Below are positions 9,474 to 17,467 of a stretch of 64,000 nucleotides of DNA, piece by piece. The first letter of the stretch is position 1, and every line of letters starts with the position of its first letter. The notes under the pieces are model-generated. The model was not told where the DNA came from and did no database searches. It was given only the letters and a program-made list of their open reading frames with translations. The stretch is from Verrucomicrobiaceae bacterium (GTDB lineage Bacteria; Verrucomicrobiota; Verrucomicrobiia; Verrucomicrobiales; Verrucomicrobiaceae): positions 78,613 to 142,612 of the forward strand of contig JAEUHM010000019.1 of the NCBI GenBank assembly GCA_016795485.1, given 5' to 3'. A program made the translations under genes and the position numbers.

Positions 9474-9491
9474 TTGTGAAAAATTTCACAA
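9474..9491 (-). promoter_or_regulatory. Rex-type operator upstream of nuoI
   Basis: TTGTGAAAAATTTCACAA is a perfect 8-bp inverted repeat with a 2-bp centre and fits the Rex consensus TTGTGAA-N4-TTCACAA. It is 53 bases upstream of the nuoI ATG, inside the only intergenic gap large enough for the operon promoter. The same 18 bases occur before nuoD at 15111-15128. Rex is the NADH/NAD+-sensing repressor of respiratory genes; no rex gene is in the window. Confidence 0.8.
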
Positions 9492-9596
9492 GGGGGTCTA
9501 ACCGCCTGTTTGGAGCCACCTCGGGCGCTATTCTTGGAATGGCAGGCATATTGCTCGTAGCGTGCCAAAATCATCCCGTTTTCACGTTCCATCCCT

Positions 9597-10019
9597 ATGA
9601 AACTCCTCAGATTCGCCTTTTGCGCCCTTTGGCTGGGTGTTTTCAGCGGCTGTTCTTCGCCACTGGAGTCCCGGATCAGCCGCCAGCCAGAGGTGTTTGC
9701 TCGTCTGGACGCATCGACTCAGGCAAAAGTTCGCCAGGGGCACGTTGAAGAGGGTTTCAGCCAAGACGCTGTGCTGATAGCTTGGGGAAGGCCCTCCGAG
9801 GTGGCGATTGTCTCTCAAAGCGGTGCCCAGATGGAGCGCTGGCACTACAGTCGGACGAAAACGGTTGCTCATCCCGAGCGCATGGTGACCCGCATGTCAG
9901 CCGGGGGCAGACGTGGCCTAGCCCAGGCGACTATGTTTGATCGCGTGAATGTTCCAGGCCCGGTTTTGGTGATGAAAAACGGCAAAGTGGCCACCATCCA
10001 GCCTGCCGAAAGCCCGTAA
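9597..10019 (+). CDS. Small lipoprotein, possibly SmpA/BamE-like fold
   Basis: A 140-residue predicted lipoprotein: a short hydrophobic leader ends in LGVFSGC with the lipidated Cys at about position 19. The segment FSQDAVLIAWGRPSEVAIV followed by ERWHYSR resembles the helix-turn-strand of SmpA/OmlA-type domains, in which a GxP loop and a WxY strand recur. That fold assignment is a weak inference. A strong hairpin follows the stop. The gene is divergent from nuoI with the Rex-type site between them, so its promoter may share the region. Confidence 0.65.
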   Translation: MKLLRFAFCALWLGVFSGCSSPLESRISRQPEVFARLDASTQAKVRQGHVEEGFSQDAVLIAWGRPSEVAIVSQSGAQMERWHYSRTKTVAHPERMVTRMSAGGRRGLAQATMFDRVNVPGPVLVMKNGKVATIQPAESP

Positions 10020-10025
10020 ATGCAA

Positions 10026-10057
10026 AGAGACCACGATGGTTTCCCACCGTGGTCTCT
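10026..10057. terminator. Strong hairpin between two convergent lipoprotein genes
   Basis: A 14-bp stem (AGAGACCACGATGG against CCACCGTGGTCTCT, one mismatch) with a TTTC loop lies 6 bases after the stop at 10019. There is no T run on either side, so it may end transcription of both convergent genes by a less usual mechanism or act as a 3' stabiliser. Confidence 0.6.
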
Positions 10058-10149
10058 TGAAGGGTTGGTCGACGTTCCTGGTGATGGCTGAGAGCTTCAG
10101 TGAAACCCTCGACTCACGCCAATATCCAGGTTGTCATAGGAAAATCTGC

Positions 10150-10266
10150 TTACTTTCCCGAGCGAACGCCCATATCGACCATAGGAGGAGGCATGGGTTG
10201 TGGCTGGGAAGAACGGCAGGAGACTCCGACGAGGGCAAGCGCAAGGGCGAGAACAGCGTATTTCAT
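10150..10266 (-). CDS. Very small lipoprotein (38 residues)
   Basis: A 39-codon frame, ATG to TAA, encodes a Lys-initiated hydrophobic leader followed by the lipobox VGVSC (Cys at position 17) and a 21-residue mature tail rich in Pro, Met and Gln. The leader has exactly the charge-hydrophobic-lipobox layout of lipoprotein signal peptides, which is unlikely by chance in this spot. Its function is unknown; small entericidin-like or cell-envelope lipoproteins of this size exist. The long hairpin at 10026-10057 lies 90 bases beyond the stop. No Shine-Dalgarno sequence is seen. Confidence 0.6.
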   Translation of the reverse strand: MKYAVLALALALVGVSCRSSQPQPMPPPMVDMGVRSGK

Positions 10267-10403
10267 GTTGGATTGTATTCGGTTTGGGGTGTTGGTGATG
10301 ACCAGCGGAGAGAAAGCAGTAATCCTGCCAATTCAACGCGGCTTGTCTGATCTTAACAACAAACATAGCTTTTGCAAATAATCAATTTTAGCTAATCAAA
10401 TCT

Positions 10404-11414
10404 GTGCCGGCGATTCTTGCTCTTGAAACTTCCTGTGATGAAACCGCAGCTGCCGTCTGTCTGCTCGACGGCACTCTGGCTTCATCCCGATTGCATTCCC
10501 AGATCGCTATCCATCGCCAATATGGAGGCATCGTTCCCGAAGTGGCGTCTCGAAGCCACATCACAAAGGTGAAACCCTTGGTCGAAGCGGTGCTCGACGA
10601 GGCGGGTATCGGATTGAGCGACGTCGTGGCTTATGCGGCAACTTGTGGTCCTGGGCTCGTCAGTTCGCTCTTGATCGGCACGTCCATGGCCAAAGCGCTC
10701 TCGGTTGCAGAGAATAAGCCCTTTTTGGCCATCAATCACATGGAGGCGCATCTGCTTTCACCATTTGTCGGGCTTCCAGAGATCACGCCAGCACTCGGGC
10801 TAATCGTTAGCGGTGGGCACACGATGTTGGTGAAGGTCAAAGCCGTCGGGGATTACGCCATTCTTGGCCGCACAAGGGATGATGCAGCCGGAGAGGCATT
10901 GGACAAGGTGGCCAGGATGCTTGGGCTGCCCTATCCAGGTGGGCCGGAGATTGACCGGATAGTGAGAGAGCAGTCGGGTGACCCGAAGGCGTTTGAGTTT
11001 CCGCGGAGTCGCCTACCCGATGCCCCGCTCGACTTTTCGTTCTCGGGATTGAAAACGTCCGTTCTCTACACGCTTCCCAAAGTTGAAATCCAAGCTCCAG
11101 GAGTGATGGCGAACCTCTGTGCATCAGTCCAGGAAGCAGTCGTTGAAGTGCTGGTCGAGAAGACACTGCACGCGGCCCAGCAGCACAAGTTGGAAACTGT
11201 CGCTGTCTCAGGTGGAGTAAGTTGCAACTCCCGCCTCCGCGCGGCGTTGGCCGAAGCCTGCGAGCGAGAGGGGTTGCGGCTACTCTTGGCGAAGCCCCAT
11301 CTCTGCACGGACAACGCTGGAATGGTCGCCTTCACGGCGGTGCATCGGTTCCGCCAAGGCAAAACCTCACCGCTCACTCAAGAAGTAGACCCGCACTGGA
11401 GGCTGGATGCATGA
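10404..11414 (+). CDS. tsaD: tRNA N6-adenosine threonylcarbamoyltransferase
   Basis: A 336-residue TsaD (Kae1/YgjD family), which transfers threonylcarbamoyl to A37 of ANN-decoding tRNAs with TsaB and TsaE. The metal-binding HMEAH motif is at residues 112-116; the N-terminal LETSCDETA nucleotide-binding strand and the SGGHTMLV loop are present. Full length for the family. The start is a GTG (10404), which gives the canonical N-terminus PAILALETSCDET. The TGA stop overlaps the ATG of the next gene (ATGA), so the pair is translationally coupled. Confidence 0.96.
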   Translation: MPAILALETSCDETAAAVCLLDGTLASSRLHSQIAIHRQYGGIVPEVASRSHITKVKPLVEAVLDEAGIGLSDVVAYAATCGPGLVSSLLIGTSMAKALSVAENKPFLAINHMEAHLLSPFVGLPEITPALGLIVSGGHTMLVKVKAVGDYAILGRTRDDAAGEALDKVARMLGLPYPGGPEIDRIVREQSGDPKAFEFPRSRLPDAPLDFSFSGLKTSVLYTLPKVEIQAPGVMANLCASVQEAVVEVLVEKTLHAAQQHKLETVAVSGGVSCNSRLRAALAEACEREGLRLLLAKPHLCTDNAGMVAFTAVHRFRQGKTSPLTQEVDPHWRLDA

Positions 11415-12370
11415 GTGAGCGTGGTCAGACGGTGAGATGGCGGTTTGTGATCAGCGTGGTACTGTGGTTGGGACTCCTCGGTTCATGGATGCCGCTGCTT
11501 CATAACTTCCACTGGTTTCCCGCTCTGTTTGACCACTTCAGGCTACAATTTGTGGTCGCTTCTGGCTTAGCAATGGTCGTTGCCCTGCTCGCCAGGGCAG
11601 GAAGAACCGCCGTTTTTGCACTGATCACACTGGTCTATCACTTATGGCCACTAGCGAGCGTTCACCGCACGGTGCCCAGCTCGGTCACTGCTGCTCCGAT
11701 GCCTGCTCTGAAAATGGTGTGCTTCAATGTGCTAGTGAGTAACACTCAGTATGATCGGGTGTCGAGGTGGTTGGATGAAGTAAGTCCTGATGTGATTATT
11801 CTGCTCGAAGTGACAGCCACCTGGGCGACAAAGTTGGAAGCACTGAAGAAAACACATCCACACGGAGACTCATTTCCCGCAGGCGACTGCACAGGTGTTG
11901 CCATCTACAGCAGGCTGCCGCTGAGTGGAGTATCTCTGTTGGATCATGGAGCGGACACGCTGCCGAGCATCACCGGCATCCTCAATTGGGCCGGCAGACC
12001 AGTTCGGCTGATCGGCGTTCACCCCATTCATCCCACTGGTGCAAAGCACGCGAGGATGATGGAGTGGCAACTGGAAGATTTGGCTCGTCGCGTAAGCGGC
12101 AGCAGAGACGTGCCGGTCATTGTGGCGGGAGATTTTAATTGCGCTCCTTGGGCCAGACAGATGAGGAAGTTTCAACAAGGATCTGGATTGTCCTATCGTT
12201 GCACACAACCTATCTGGTGGCCAACTTGGAATCTCAGGCACCCGCTGATGCTGGCAATCGATCACACCTTGTGCACCCCACACCTTTTTGTTGAGAGCCG
12301 CGAGATCAGCCCGGACCTCGGGTCCGACCATCGAGCACAAAACCTTGCCGTGAGGTGGGTGAAAGACTAA
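11411..12370 (+). CDS. Membrane-anchored endonuclease/exonuclease/phosphatase (EEP) family protein
   Basis: A 319-residue protein with two or three N-terminal hydrophobic helices (residues about 12-30, 46-62, 65-82) and a C-terminal EEP domain from about residue 97. The fold's active-site strands are present: KMVCFNVL, VIILLEV with the metal Glu, IVAGDFNCAPWA with Asp and Asn, and the final IDHTL and GSDHRA motif. The layout resembles the VanJ/YafD-like branch of EEP proteins. The substrate, phospholipid, nucleic acid or small phosphate ester, cannot be told. The ATG at 11411 overlaps the tsaD stop; a longer frame starting at 11222 lies inside tsaD and was rejected. Confidence 0.85.
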   Translation: MSERGQTVRWRFVISVVLWLGLLGSWMPLLHNFHWFPALFDHFRLQFVVASGLAMVVALLARAGRTAVFALITLVYHLWPLASVHRTVPSSVTAAPMPALKMVCFNVLVSNTQYDRVSRWLDEVSPDVIILLEVTATWATKLEALKKTHPHGDSFPAGDCTGVAIYSRLPLSGVSLLDHGADTLPSITGILNWAGRPVRLIGVHPIHPTGAKHARMMEWQLEDLARRVSGSRDVPVIVAGDFNCAPWARQMRKFQQGSGLSYRCTQPIWWPTWNLRHPLMLAIDHTLCTPHLFVESREISPDLGSDHRAQNLAVRWVKD

Positions 12371-12453
12371 AGCCCATCCTTTCGACTGCGTCGAAGTCTT
12401 TCCAGGAGGCGCTTGCGCGTGGCGCGGCTTGAGGCATGACTGCGGGCAGACCC

Positions 12454-14007
12454 ATGTCCAAGAAAAAACCTGTTGTACTGATCATTCGCGATGGCTGGGG
12501 CATCAACCCCGGCGGTAAATCACAAGCTGAAGCCAACGGAGATGCCACACTTCTCGCGCGCACCCCATTCCATGACCAACTTTACGCCACCTACCCGTGG
12601 GGAACCGTGAGCGGCAGTGGTGAGGATGTGGGACTTCCAGCGGGACAGATGGGAAATAGTGAAGTGGGCCATCTCAATCTCGGGGCAGGTCGCATTGTTT
12701 ATCAAGACCTCACCCGTATTAACAAGGCGATCCGTGAAGGCACGCTTGCGGCCAATCCAGTGCTCCAGCGTGCTTTCACCGCCGCCAAAGGGAAGCGCAT
12801 TCATTTCCTTGGCCTGGTCAGTGACGGCGGAGTTCATTCCCATCAGGATCACCTTATTGCGCTGTGCGATGCGGCTAAGGCCGCAGGGTGTAGCGACATC
12901 ATGGTGCATGCGATCACCGATGGACGAGACACCTCTCCTACTAGTGGAGCCGGTTATCTACAGCATGTGGAGAATGGTTTGAAAAACAGTGGGGCACAGA
13001 TCGCCACGGTGATTGGCCGATACTATGCCATGGACCGCGATAAGCGCTGGGAGCGCAATAAACTCGCTTGGGATGCAATCGTACTTGGTCGGGGTGAGAA
13101 GAAATCTGGCAGCCCCTCCGACGCCATTCGTGCGGCGTATCCATCTGAGCCACGTGGTGACGAGTTTCTGCTTCCGATGATCTTCAGTCATGCCGATGAG
13201 CAGCGGATTCGAGATGGCGATGTGATTTTTTGGTTCAACTTCCGCGCAGATCGTGCTCGGCAATTGAGTGAGGCCTTTTTGAAGACAGGGTTTGAAGGCT
13301 TTGACCGCGAGGTACATCCGAAGACGAGCTACTTCACACTCACCGAATATGATGCCACTTACGCTGAGCTTGGTGCGGAAGTCGTTCTCAGTACGGAGAG
13401 CCTGCACAACAACTTGGGGCAGGTTTTAGCTGCTGCTGGCCTCAAGCAATTGCGTGCTGCGGAAACCGAAAAATACCCGCACGTCACCTTCTTCTTCAAT
13501 AGCGGGATCGAGGAGCCAATCCCTGGCGAAGACCGCTATTTGGCGATCTCTCCCAAGGAAGTGCCCACCTACGATAAAAAGCCGCAGATGAGCGCCCCAG
13601 ACCTTACTTTTGAAGTTCTTCGGAGGCTGGAGAAGTACGATGCTGTCATCATGAACTACGCCAATCCCGATATGGTGGGTCATACGGGCATCGTGGAAGC
13701 TGGCGTGCACGCGTGCGAGACGATTGATCTCGGTGTGCGGATGATCGTGGAGAAAACTCTCGAGCTAGGTGGGAAGCTTTTCATTACGGCTGATCACGGT
13801 AATTGCGAACAGATGCGCAATGCTGATGGGAGCCCTCACACGGCTCATACGACCAACCTCGTGCACGGTATCTACGTGGCTGCTGACGCTGGTGAGTGGA
13901 AAGTGAAAGATGGCATCCTGGCGGATGTTGCTCCTACACTTCTGGCCATGCTCGGCGTGCCGCAGCCTACCGAGATGACTGGGAAGAGTCTGCTGGAGCG
14001 AAAGTGA
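12454..14007 (+). CDS. gpmI: 2,3-bisphosphoglycerate-independent phosphoglycerate mutase
   Basis: A 517-residue glycolytic enzyme that interconverts 3- and 2-phosphoglycerate with two metal ions. Visible motifs are DGWG (Asp13, metal), MGNSEVGH with the phosphorylated Ser69, DGRDTSP, RADR (FNFRADRARQ), the NYANPDMVGHTG block and ADHGNCE near the C terminus. The ATG at 12454 (MSKKKPVVL) was preferred over 12436 because the family begins just before the VxLIxxDGWG strand. The final codons form part of a short hairpin shared with the end of glpX. Confidence 0.95.
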   Translation: MSKKKPVVLIIRDGWGINPGGKSQAEANGDATLLARTPFHDQLYATYPWGTVSGSGEDVGLPAGQMGNSEVGHLNLGAGRIVYQDLTRINKAIREGTLAANPVLQRAFTAAKGKRIHFLGLVSDGGVHSHQDHLIALCDAAKAAGCSDIMVHAITDGRDTSPTSGAGYLQHVENGLKNSGAQIATVIGRYYAMDRDKRWERNKLAWDAIVLGRGEKKSGSPSDAIRAAYPSEPRGDEFLLPMIFSHADEQRIRDGDVIFWFNFRADRARQLSEAFLKTGFEGFDREVHPKTSYFTLTEYDATYAELGAEVVLSTESLHNNLGQVLAAAGLKQLRAAETEKYPHVTFFFNSGIEEPIPGEDRYLAISPKEVPTYDKKPQMSAPDLTFEVLRRLEKYDAVIMNYANPDMVGHTGIVEAGVHACETIDLGVRMIVEKTLELGGKLFITADHGNCEQMRNADGSPHTAHTTNLVHGIYVAADAGEWKVKDGILADVAPTLLAMLGVPQPTEMTGKSLLERK

Positions 14008-14022
14008 GGCTGGTCCTCACTT
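14002..14022. terminator. Possible shared terminator of gpmI and glpX
   Basis: AAGTGAGG and CCTCACTT form a perfect 8-bp stem with a 5-base loop. It includes the stop codons of both convergent genes. There is no T run, so its terminator role is uncertain. Confidence 0.4.
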
Positions 14023-15063
14023 CCCGCGCAAAGGAATCACCTTCTGGTCCAGTTGATGCACTGCGGTAATGTGCCGCACGGTGCCACTCCGTGCCCGCAT
14101 GAGAATGCTGTGCGTCTCTGCACGATGCCCTGTGAGCTTCACGCCGGGCAGCAGGGCGCTGTCGGTGATTCCAGTAGCGCAAAACAGCGCGCTGTCGCCA
14201 ATCACGAGATCGTCTTTGAGGAAAACCCGGGTCATTTCTGCCTCGTCGACTTGTTGAGCGATCTCTGCTCGGTGTGCTTCGTCTTGAAACCACATTCGCA
14301 CCTGCATGTCACCACCGAGGCACTTTAGCGCTGCCGCTGTGAGCACAGCTTCTGGTGAGCCACCTTTGCCGATGTAGAGGTCGATGCCACTGTTTGGCCA
14401 TGAAGGCGCTACTGCGGCTGTGATGTCTCCGTCTGAGATCATTCGGAGGCTCGCTCCGGCATTCCTTACCGCATCGACGATATCCTTGTGCCTGGGTCGA
14501 TCCATGGTCATCACGACAAGGTCGCCGATATGCTTCCCGAGTGCTTCCGCGACAAAGTGGAGCATCTTATCCAGCGGCCAGTCGAGCAGGACAGGGGAGA
14601 TTTCCGTCTTCAGGGCTTCCACCACTGCTGGTCCGTAAGCGATCTTGTGGCTGTAGAAGCTTGGGATGTTCTTCATCATGCTCGGCGCGCCTTCTGGCAC
14701 CTGAGCTGCGGCAATGACGGCAATGCTGTTTGGCATTCCCTTGCCAACATTCGTCGTGCCATCAATGGGGTCCAAAGCGATATTGAAACGCGGTGCTCCG
14801 GGCTTCCATGTGCCCAGGTGCTCGCCCACGAAGATGCCGGGAGCATTGTCTTTGATGCCTTCACCGATCACCACTTCTCCGCAAACGTCTAGCAGGTCGA
14901 AAACGCCGTAAATGGCATCACAGGCGGCTGCGTCAGCTAGCTCTTTCTCGCCCCGGCCAAGCCATTTGCGTGCTTGGAGCGCTGCGTTTTCAGTGGCGCG
15001 GACGAACTCGAACTCAATGACCCGCTCAAGGTCGAGTGTGCTGCGGAGTGGTGGTAGGGACAT
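14017..15063 (-). CDS. glpX: Fructose-1,6-bisphosphatase class II
   Basis: A 348-residue GlpX-type enzyme that hydrolyses fructose-1,6-bisphosphate in gluconeogenesis or the Calvin-type sedoheptulose step. The family signature LDPIDGTTNVGKGMPNSIA is present near residue 105, with the metal-binding acidic GEGIKDNAPG segment before it and GKGGSPEAVLTAAALKCLGG later. The ATG at 15063 (MSLPPLRSTLDLERV) matches the family N-terminus. The longer frame to 15237 crosses the Rex-type operator and was rejected. It is divergent from nuoD with 118 bases between the starts. Confidence 0.94.
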   Translation of the reverse strand: MSLPPLRSTLDLERVIEFEFVRATENAALQARKWLGRGEKELADAAACDAIYGVFDLLDVCGEVVIGEGIKDNAPGIFVGEHLGTWKPGAPRFNIALDPIDGTTNVGKGMPNSIAVIAAAQVPEGAPSMMKNIPSFYSHKIAYGPAVVEALKTEISPVLLDWPLDKMLHFVAEALGKHIGDLVVMTMDRPRHKDIVDAVRNAGASLRMISDGDITAAVAPSWPNSGIDLYIGKGGSPEAVLTAAALKCLGGDMQVRMWFQDEAHRAEIAQQVDEAEMTRVFLKDDLVIGDSALFCATGITDSALLPGVKLTGHRAETHSILMRARSGTVRHITAVHQLDQKVIPLRGK

Positions 15064-15110
15064 GCCACCCAATAGAAGCGGAGACGAACAGATGCCAGTC
15101 TCAGATGCGC

Positions 15111-15128
15111 TTGTGAAAAATTTCACAA
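15111..15128 (+). promoter_or_regulatory. Rex-type operator between glpX and nuoD
   Basis: TTGTGAAAAATTTCACAA is identical in all 18 bases to the site before nuoI. It lies 53 bases before the nuoD ATG, the same distance as at nuoI, and 47 bases before the glpX ATG, so it could affect both directions. Confidence 0.82.
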
Positions 15129-15135
15129 AACCCCC

Positions 15136-15164
15136 TTGCCGCGCTTTCAGCCCTGCCGGATACT
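15136..15164 (+). promoter_or_regulatory. Candidate nuoD promoter
   Basis: TTGCCG and GATACT are 17 bases apart and end 17 bases before the nuoD ATG. The Rex-type palindrome ends 7 bases upstream of the -35 box, a position suited to blocking polymerase. This is a match to consensus only. Confidence 0.35.
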
Positions 15165-15181
15165 CGCCTAAAGCTCCTGCC

Positions 15182-16441
15182 ATGCCTACCGTCACCCGCG
15201 AAATCGAAGCTCTGGACCCCGCCACCAAGGCTGCCATTCAGTTGGAGGCTGGTGAAGAGACCACCAGCGACATCGTGGGTGAGAAACTGGTGCTCAATAT
15301 GGGCCCCTCTCACCCGGCGACTCACGGAGTGCTGAGGCTCGTGCTCGAGATGGACGGCGAGATCATCACCAAAGCCGATCCAGTGGTCGGCTACCTGCAC
15401 CGTGGCGATGAAAAGATTGCTGAGAACATGCATTACAACCAGTTCGTGCCGTACACGGACCGCTTGGACTACTTGGCACCGCTGGCCAATAACGTGGCCT
15501 ACGCCATGGCAGTGGAGAAGCTTCTTGGCTGGGAGTTGCCCCCCCGTGGACAAGCCATTCGTCTCCTTTGCTGCGAGCTTGCCAGGGTTTCGTCGCACCT
15601 TCTCGGCGTTGGTGTGTATGCGATGGACGTCGGTGCAATGACCGTGTTCCTCTACACCTTCCAGCAGCGTGAGTACATCTACAACATGAGCGAGCAACTC
15701 ACCGGTGCGCGCTTTACGACCAGCTATACTCGTGTGGGCGGGCAAACGCGTGATTTGCCACCTGGGTTTCTGGATACTCTGAGCAAGTTTTTGGACGGTC
15801 TCGAGCCCGTGATCGACGAAACCGAGGGCCTCCTGAGCAGAAATGCCATCTTCCTCGCTCGGACAAAGGACGTAGGCGTGATTTCAAAGGAAGACGCTAT
15901 CGCTTACGGTCTCACTGGGCCAAATCTAAGGGGTTCTGGCGTGGAGTTCGACCTCCGGAAGGCTCATCCTTACCTCGGCTACGAGAACTACGAGTTCGAC
16001 ATCCCCGTTGGCACTGTCGGTGACTGCTATGACCGCTACTTGGTGCGCATGGAAGAGCTCAGGCAGTCCATTCGCATCCTGCGGCAGGTCATCAAGAGAA
16101 TGCCTGATGGCGACATCAATGTAGCAGCCGCAAAAGGCTTCCTGCCGAAGAAAGAAAAGGTCCTTATGAAGATGGAGGAACTCATCCACCACTTCATCAT
16201 CGCTACACAAGGTGTGGATGTTCCTCCGGGAGAAGTCTACTTCGGAGCAGAGAATCCCAAAGGCGAGCTTGGCTTCTACATTCACAGCAAAGGCGGTGGC
16301 GTTCCGTACCGGCTCAAGATCCGCAGCCCAAGTTTCATTAACCTCAGTATCCTGCCGAAGACCCTCAAAGGCCACATGATGTCCGACCTAGTGGCCATCC
16401 TTGGCTCGCTCGACTTCGTGATGGGTGAATGTGACAGGTGA
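15182..16441 (+). CDS. nuoD: NADH-quinone oxidoreductase subunit D
   Basis: A 419-residue 49-kDa-type subunit that forms the quinone site together with NuoB. Diagnostic blocks are LNMGPSHPATHGVLRL, GYLHRGDEKIAENM with the quinone-site His and Arg, DRLDYLAP with the Asp, and a C-terminal DLVAILGSLDFVMGECDR. It starts at the ATG at 15182 (MPTVTREIEAL); a frame opening at 14912 runs antisense through glpX and was rejected. It stands alone here: neither nuoC nor nuoE flanks it, unlike the usual nuoA-N order. The next gene, aguB, is 157 bases away with no clear terminator. Confidence 0.95.
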   Translation: MPTVTREIEALDPATKAAIQLEAGEETTSDIVGEKLVLNMGPSHPATHGVLRLVLEMDGEIITKADPVVGYLHRGDEKIAENMHYNQFVPYTDRLDYLAPLANNVAYAMAVEKLLGWELPPRGQAIRLLCCELARVSSHLLGVGVYAMDVGAMTVFLYTFQQREYIYNMSEQLTGARFTTSYTRVGGQTRDLPPGFLDTLSKFLDGLEPVIDETEGLLSRNAIFLARTKDVGVISKEDAIAYGLTGPNLRGSGVEFDLRKAHPYLGYENYEFDIPVGTVGDCYDRYLVRMEELRQSIRILRQVIKRMPDGDINVAAAKGFLPKKEKVLMKMEELIHHFIIATQGVDVPPGEVYFGAENPKGELGFYIHSKGGGVPYRLKIRSPSFINLSILPKTLKGHMMSDLVAILGSLDFVMGECDR

Positions 16442-16598
16442 CGCTTGAGGCTAAACTCAGGAAAAACGGCAACGCATCTGGTGTCTGGGACCCGGGCTTG
16501 ATCTCTTTTTGAAGATAAGTAACCGCCAGAATCGGGCGAACTGAAAACCGCCACTCCTTTCTTCTTGCCACGGTATCTCTCACCGCTACGGGAAAAGC

Positions 16599-17462
16599 AT
16601 GTCTCGCGTCACACTTGGTCTCGTACAGAGCAAGGCTTATCCTACCAAAGAGGAAAGCCTGCGGAAGCACGTGGCCTTGATCAAAAAGGCGGCCAAAAGC
16701 GAAGCGCAGATCATCTGCCTCCAGGAACTGTTTTTGACGGAGTATTTCTGCAAAGGTGAGGATGTGGATCGTTTTGATCTCGCTGAGCGGATTCCTGGGC
16801 CTACTACCGATGTGCTTTGCCCTTTGGCCAAGGAACTTGGTGTGGTGGTCATTGCCTCATTGTTTGAGAAGCGGGGTCCGGGATTGTACCACAACACCAC
16901 CGCGGTCATTGACGCCGACGGTAGTTTCCTCGGCAAGTACCGCAAACATCACATCCCGGAAGACCCAGGCTTCAATGAGAAGTTCTATTTCACTCCCGGT
17001 GATGGAGGCTACAAAGTTTGGGACACAAAGTTTGGCCGCATTGGCGTGCTAATCTGCTGGGACCAGTGGTACCCAGAAGCTGCACGGCTGATGGCCTTGG
17101 CTGGAGCACAGATCTTGTTTTATCCGACCGCGATTGGCTGGCTCAAAAGTGAGAAGAAAGCTTTGGGCAAGGCACAGCACTGCGCCTGGGAGACCGTTCA
17201 GCGTGGACACGCCGTGGCCAATGGATGCTTTGTGGCAGCGGTCAATCGTGTTGGCACTGAGGACGAGACCGAGTTTTGGGGGCAGACTTTTGTTGCCAAT
17301 CCGTACGGCGAGATCGTTGACAAAGCCTCCGCTAGCCGTGAGGAGGTGCGGATTGTGCCCGTCGATTTGCAGGCCGTGGAAGATTTTCGTCGGATATGGC
17401 CGTTTTTCCGTGATCGTCGCATTGACACCTACGCCCCCCTGACACAACGCTACCTCGACTGA
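16599..17462 (+). CDS. aguB: N-carbamoylputrescine amidohydrolase
   Basis: A 287-residue nitrilase-superfamily enzyme that hydrolyses N-carbamoylputrescine to putrescine, CO2 and ammonia. The catalytic triad is readable: E43 in LQELFL, K116 in KYRKHHIP and C153 in LICWDQWYPEAARL. The HHIPEDPGFNEKFYFTPGD stretch is typical of AguB rather than other nitrilases. The agmatine deiminase gene follows after 5 bases, which makes the pathway assignment secure. Confidence 0.95.
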   Translation: MSRVTLGLVQSKAYPTKEESLRKHVALIKKAAKSEAQIICLQELFLTEYFCKGEDVDRFDLAERIPGPTTDVLCPLAKELGVVVIASLFEKRGPGLYHNTTAVIDADGSFLGKYRKHHIPEDPGFNEKFYFTPGDGGYKVWDTKFGRIGVLICWDQWYPEAARLMALAGAQILFYPTAIGWLKSEKKALGKAQHCAWETVQRGHAVANGCFVAAVNRVGTEDETEFWGQTFVANPYGEIVDKASASREEVRIVPVDLQAVEDFRRIWPFFRDRRIDTYAPLTQRYLD

Positions 17463-17467
17463 TTCTA

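Noticed and set aside
9421..9549. N-terminal extension of nuoI from an upstream in-frame start
   Set aside because: It crosses the Rex-type palindrome and has no resemblance to NuoI; MATIVVQRPK at 9420 is a normal start.
14912..15181. Long extension of nuoD starting inside glpX
   Set aside because: These codons are antisense to glpX and run through the operator; the family begins near MPTVTREIEAL.
15064..15237. Extension of glpX into nuoD
   Set aside because: It overlaps the nuoD coding region and operator; MSLPPLRSTLDLERV matches the GlpX N-terminus.
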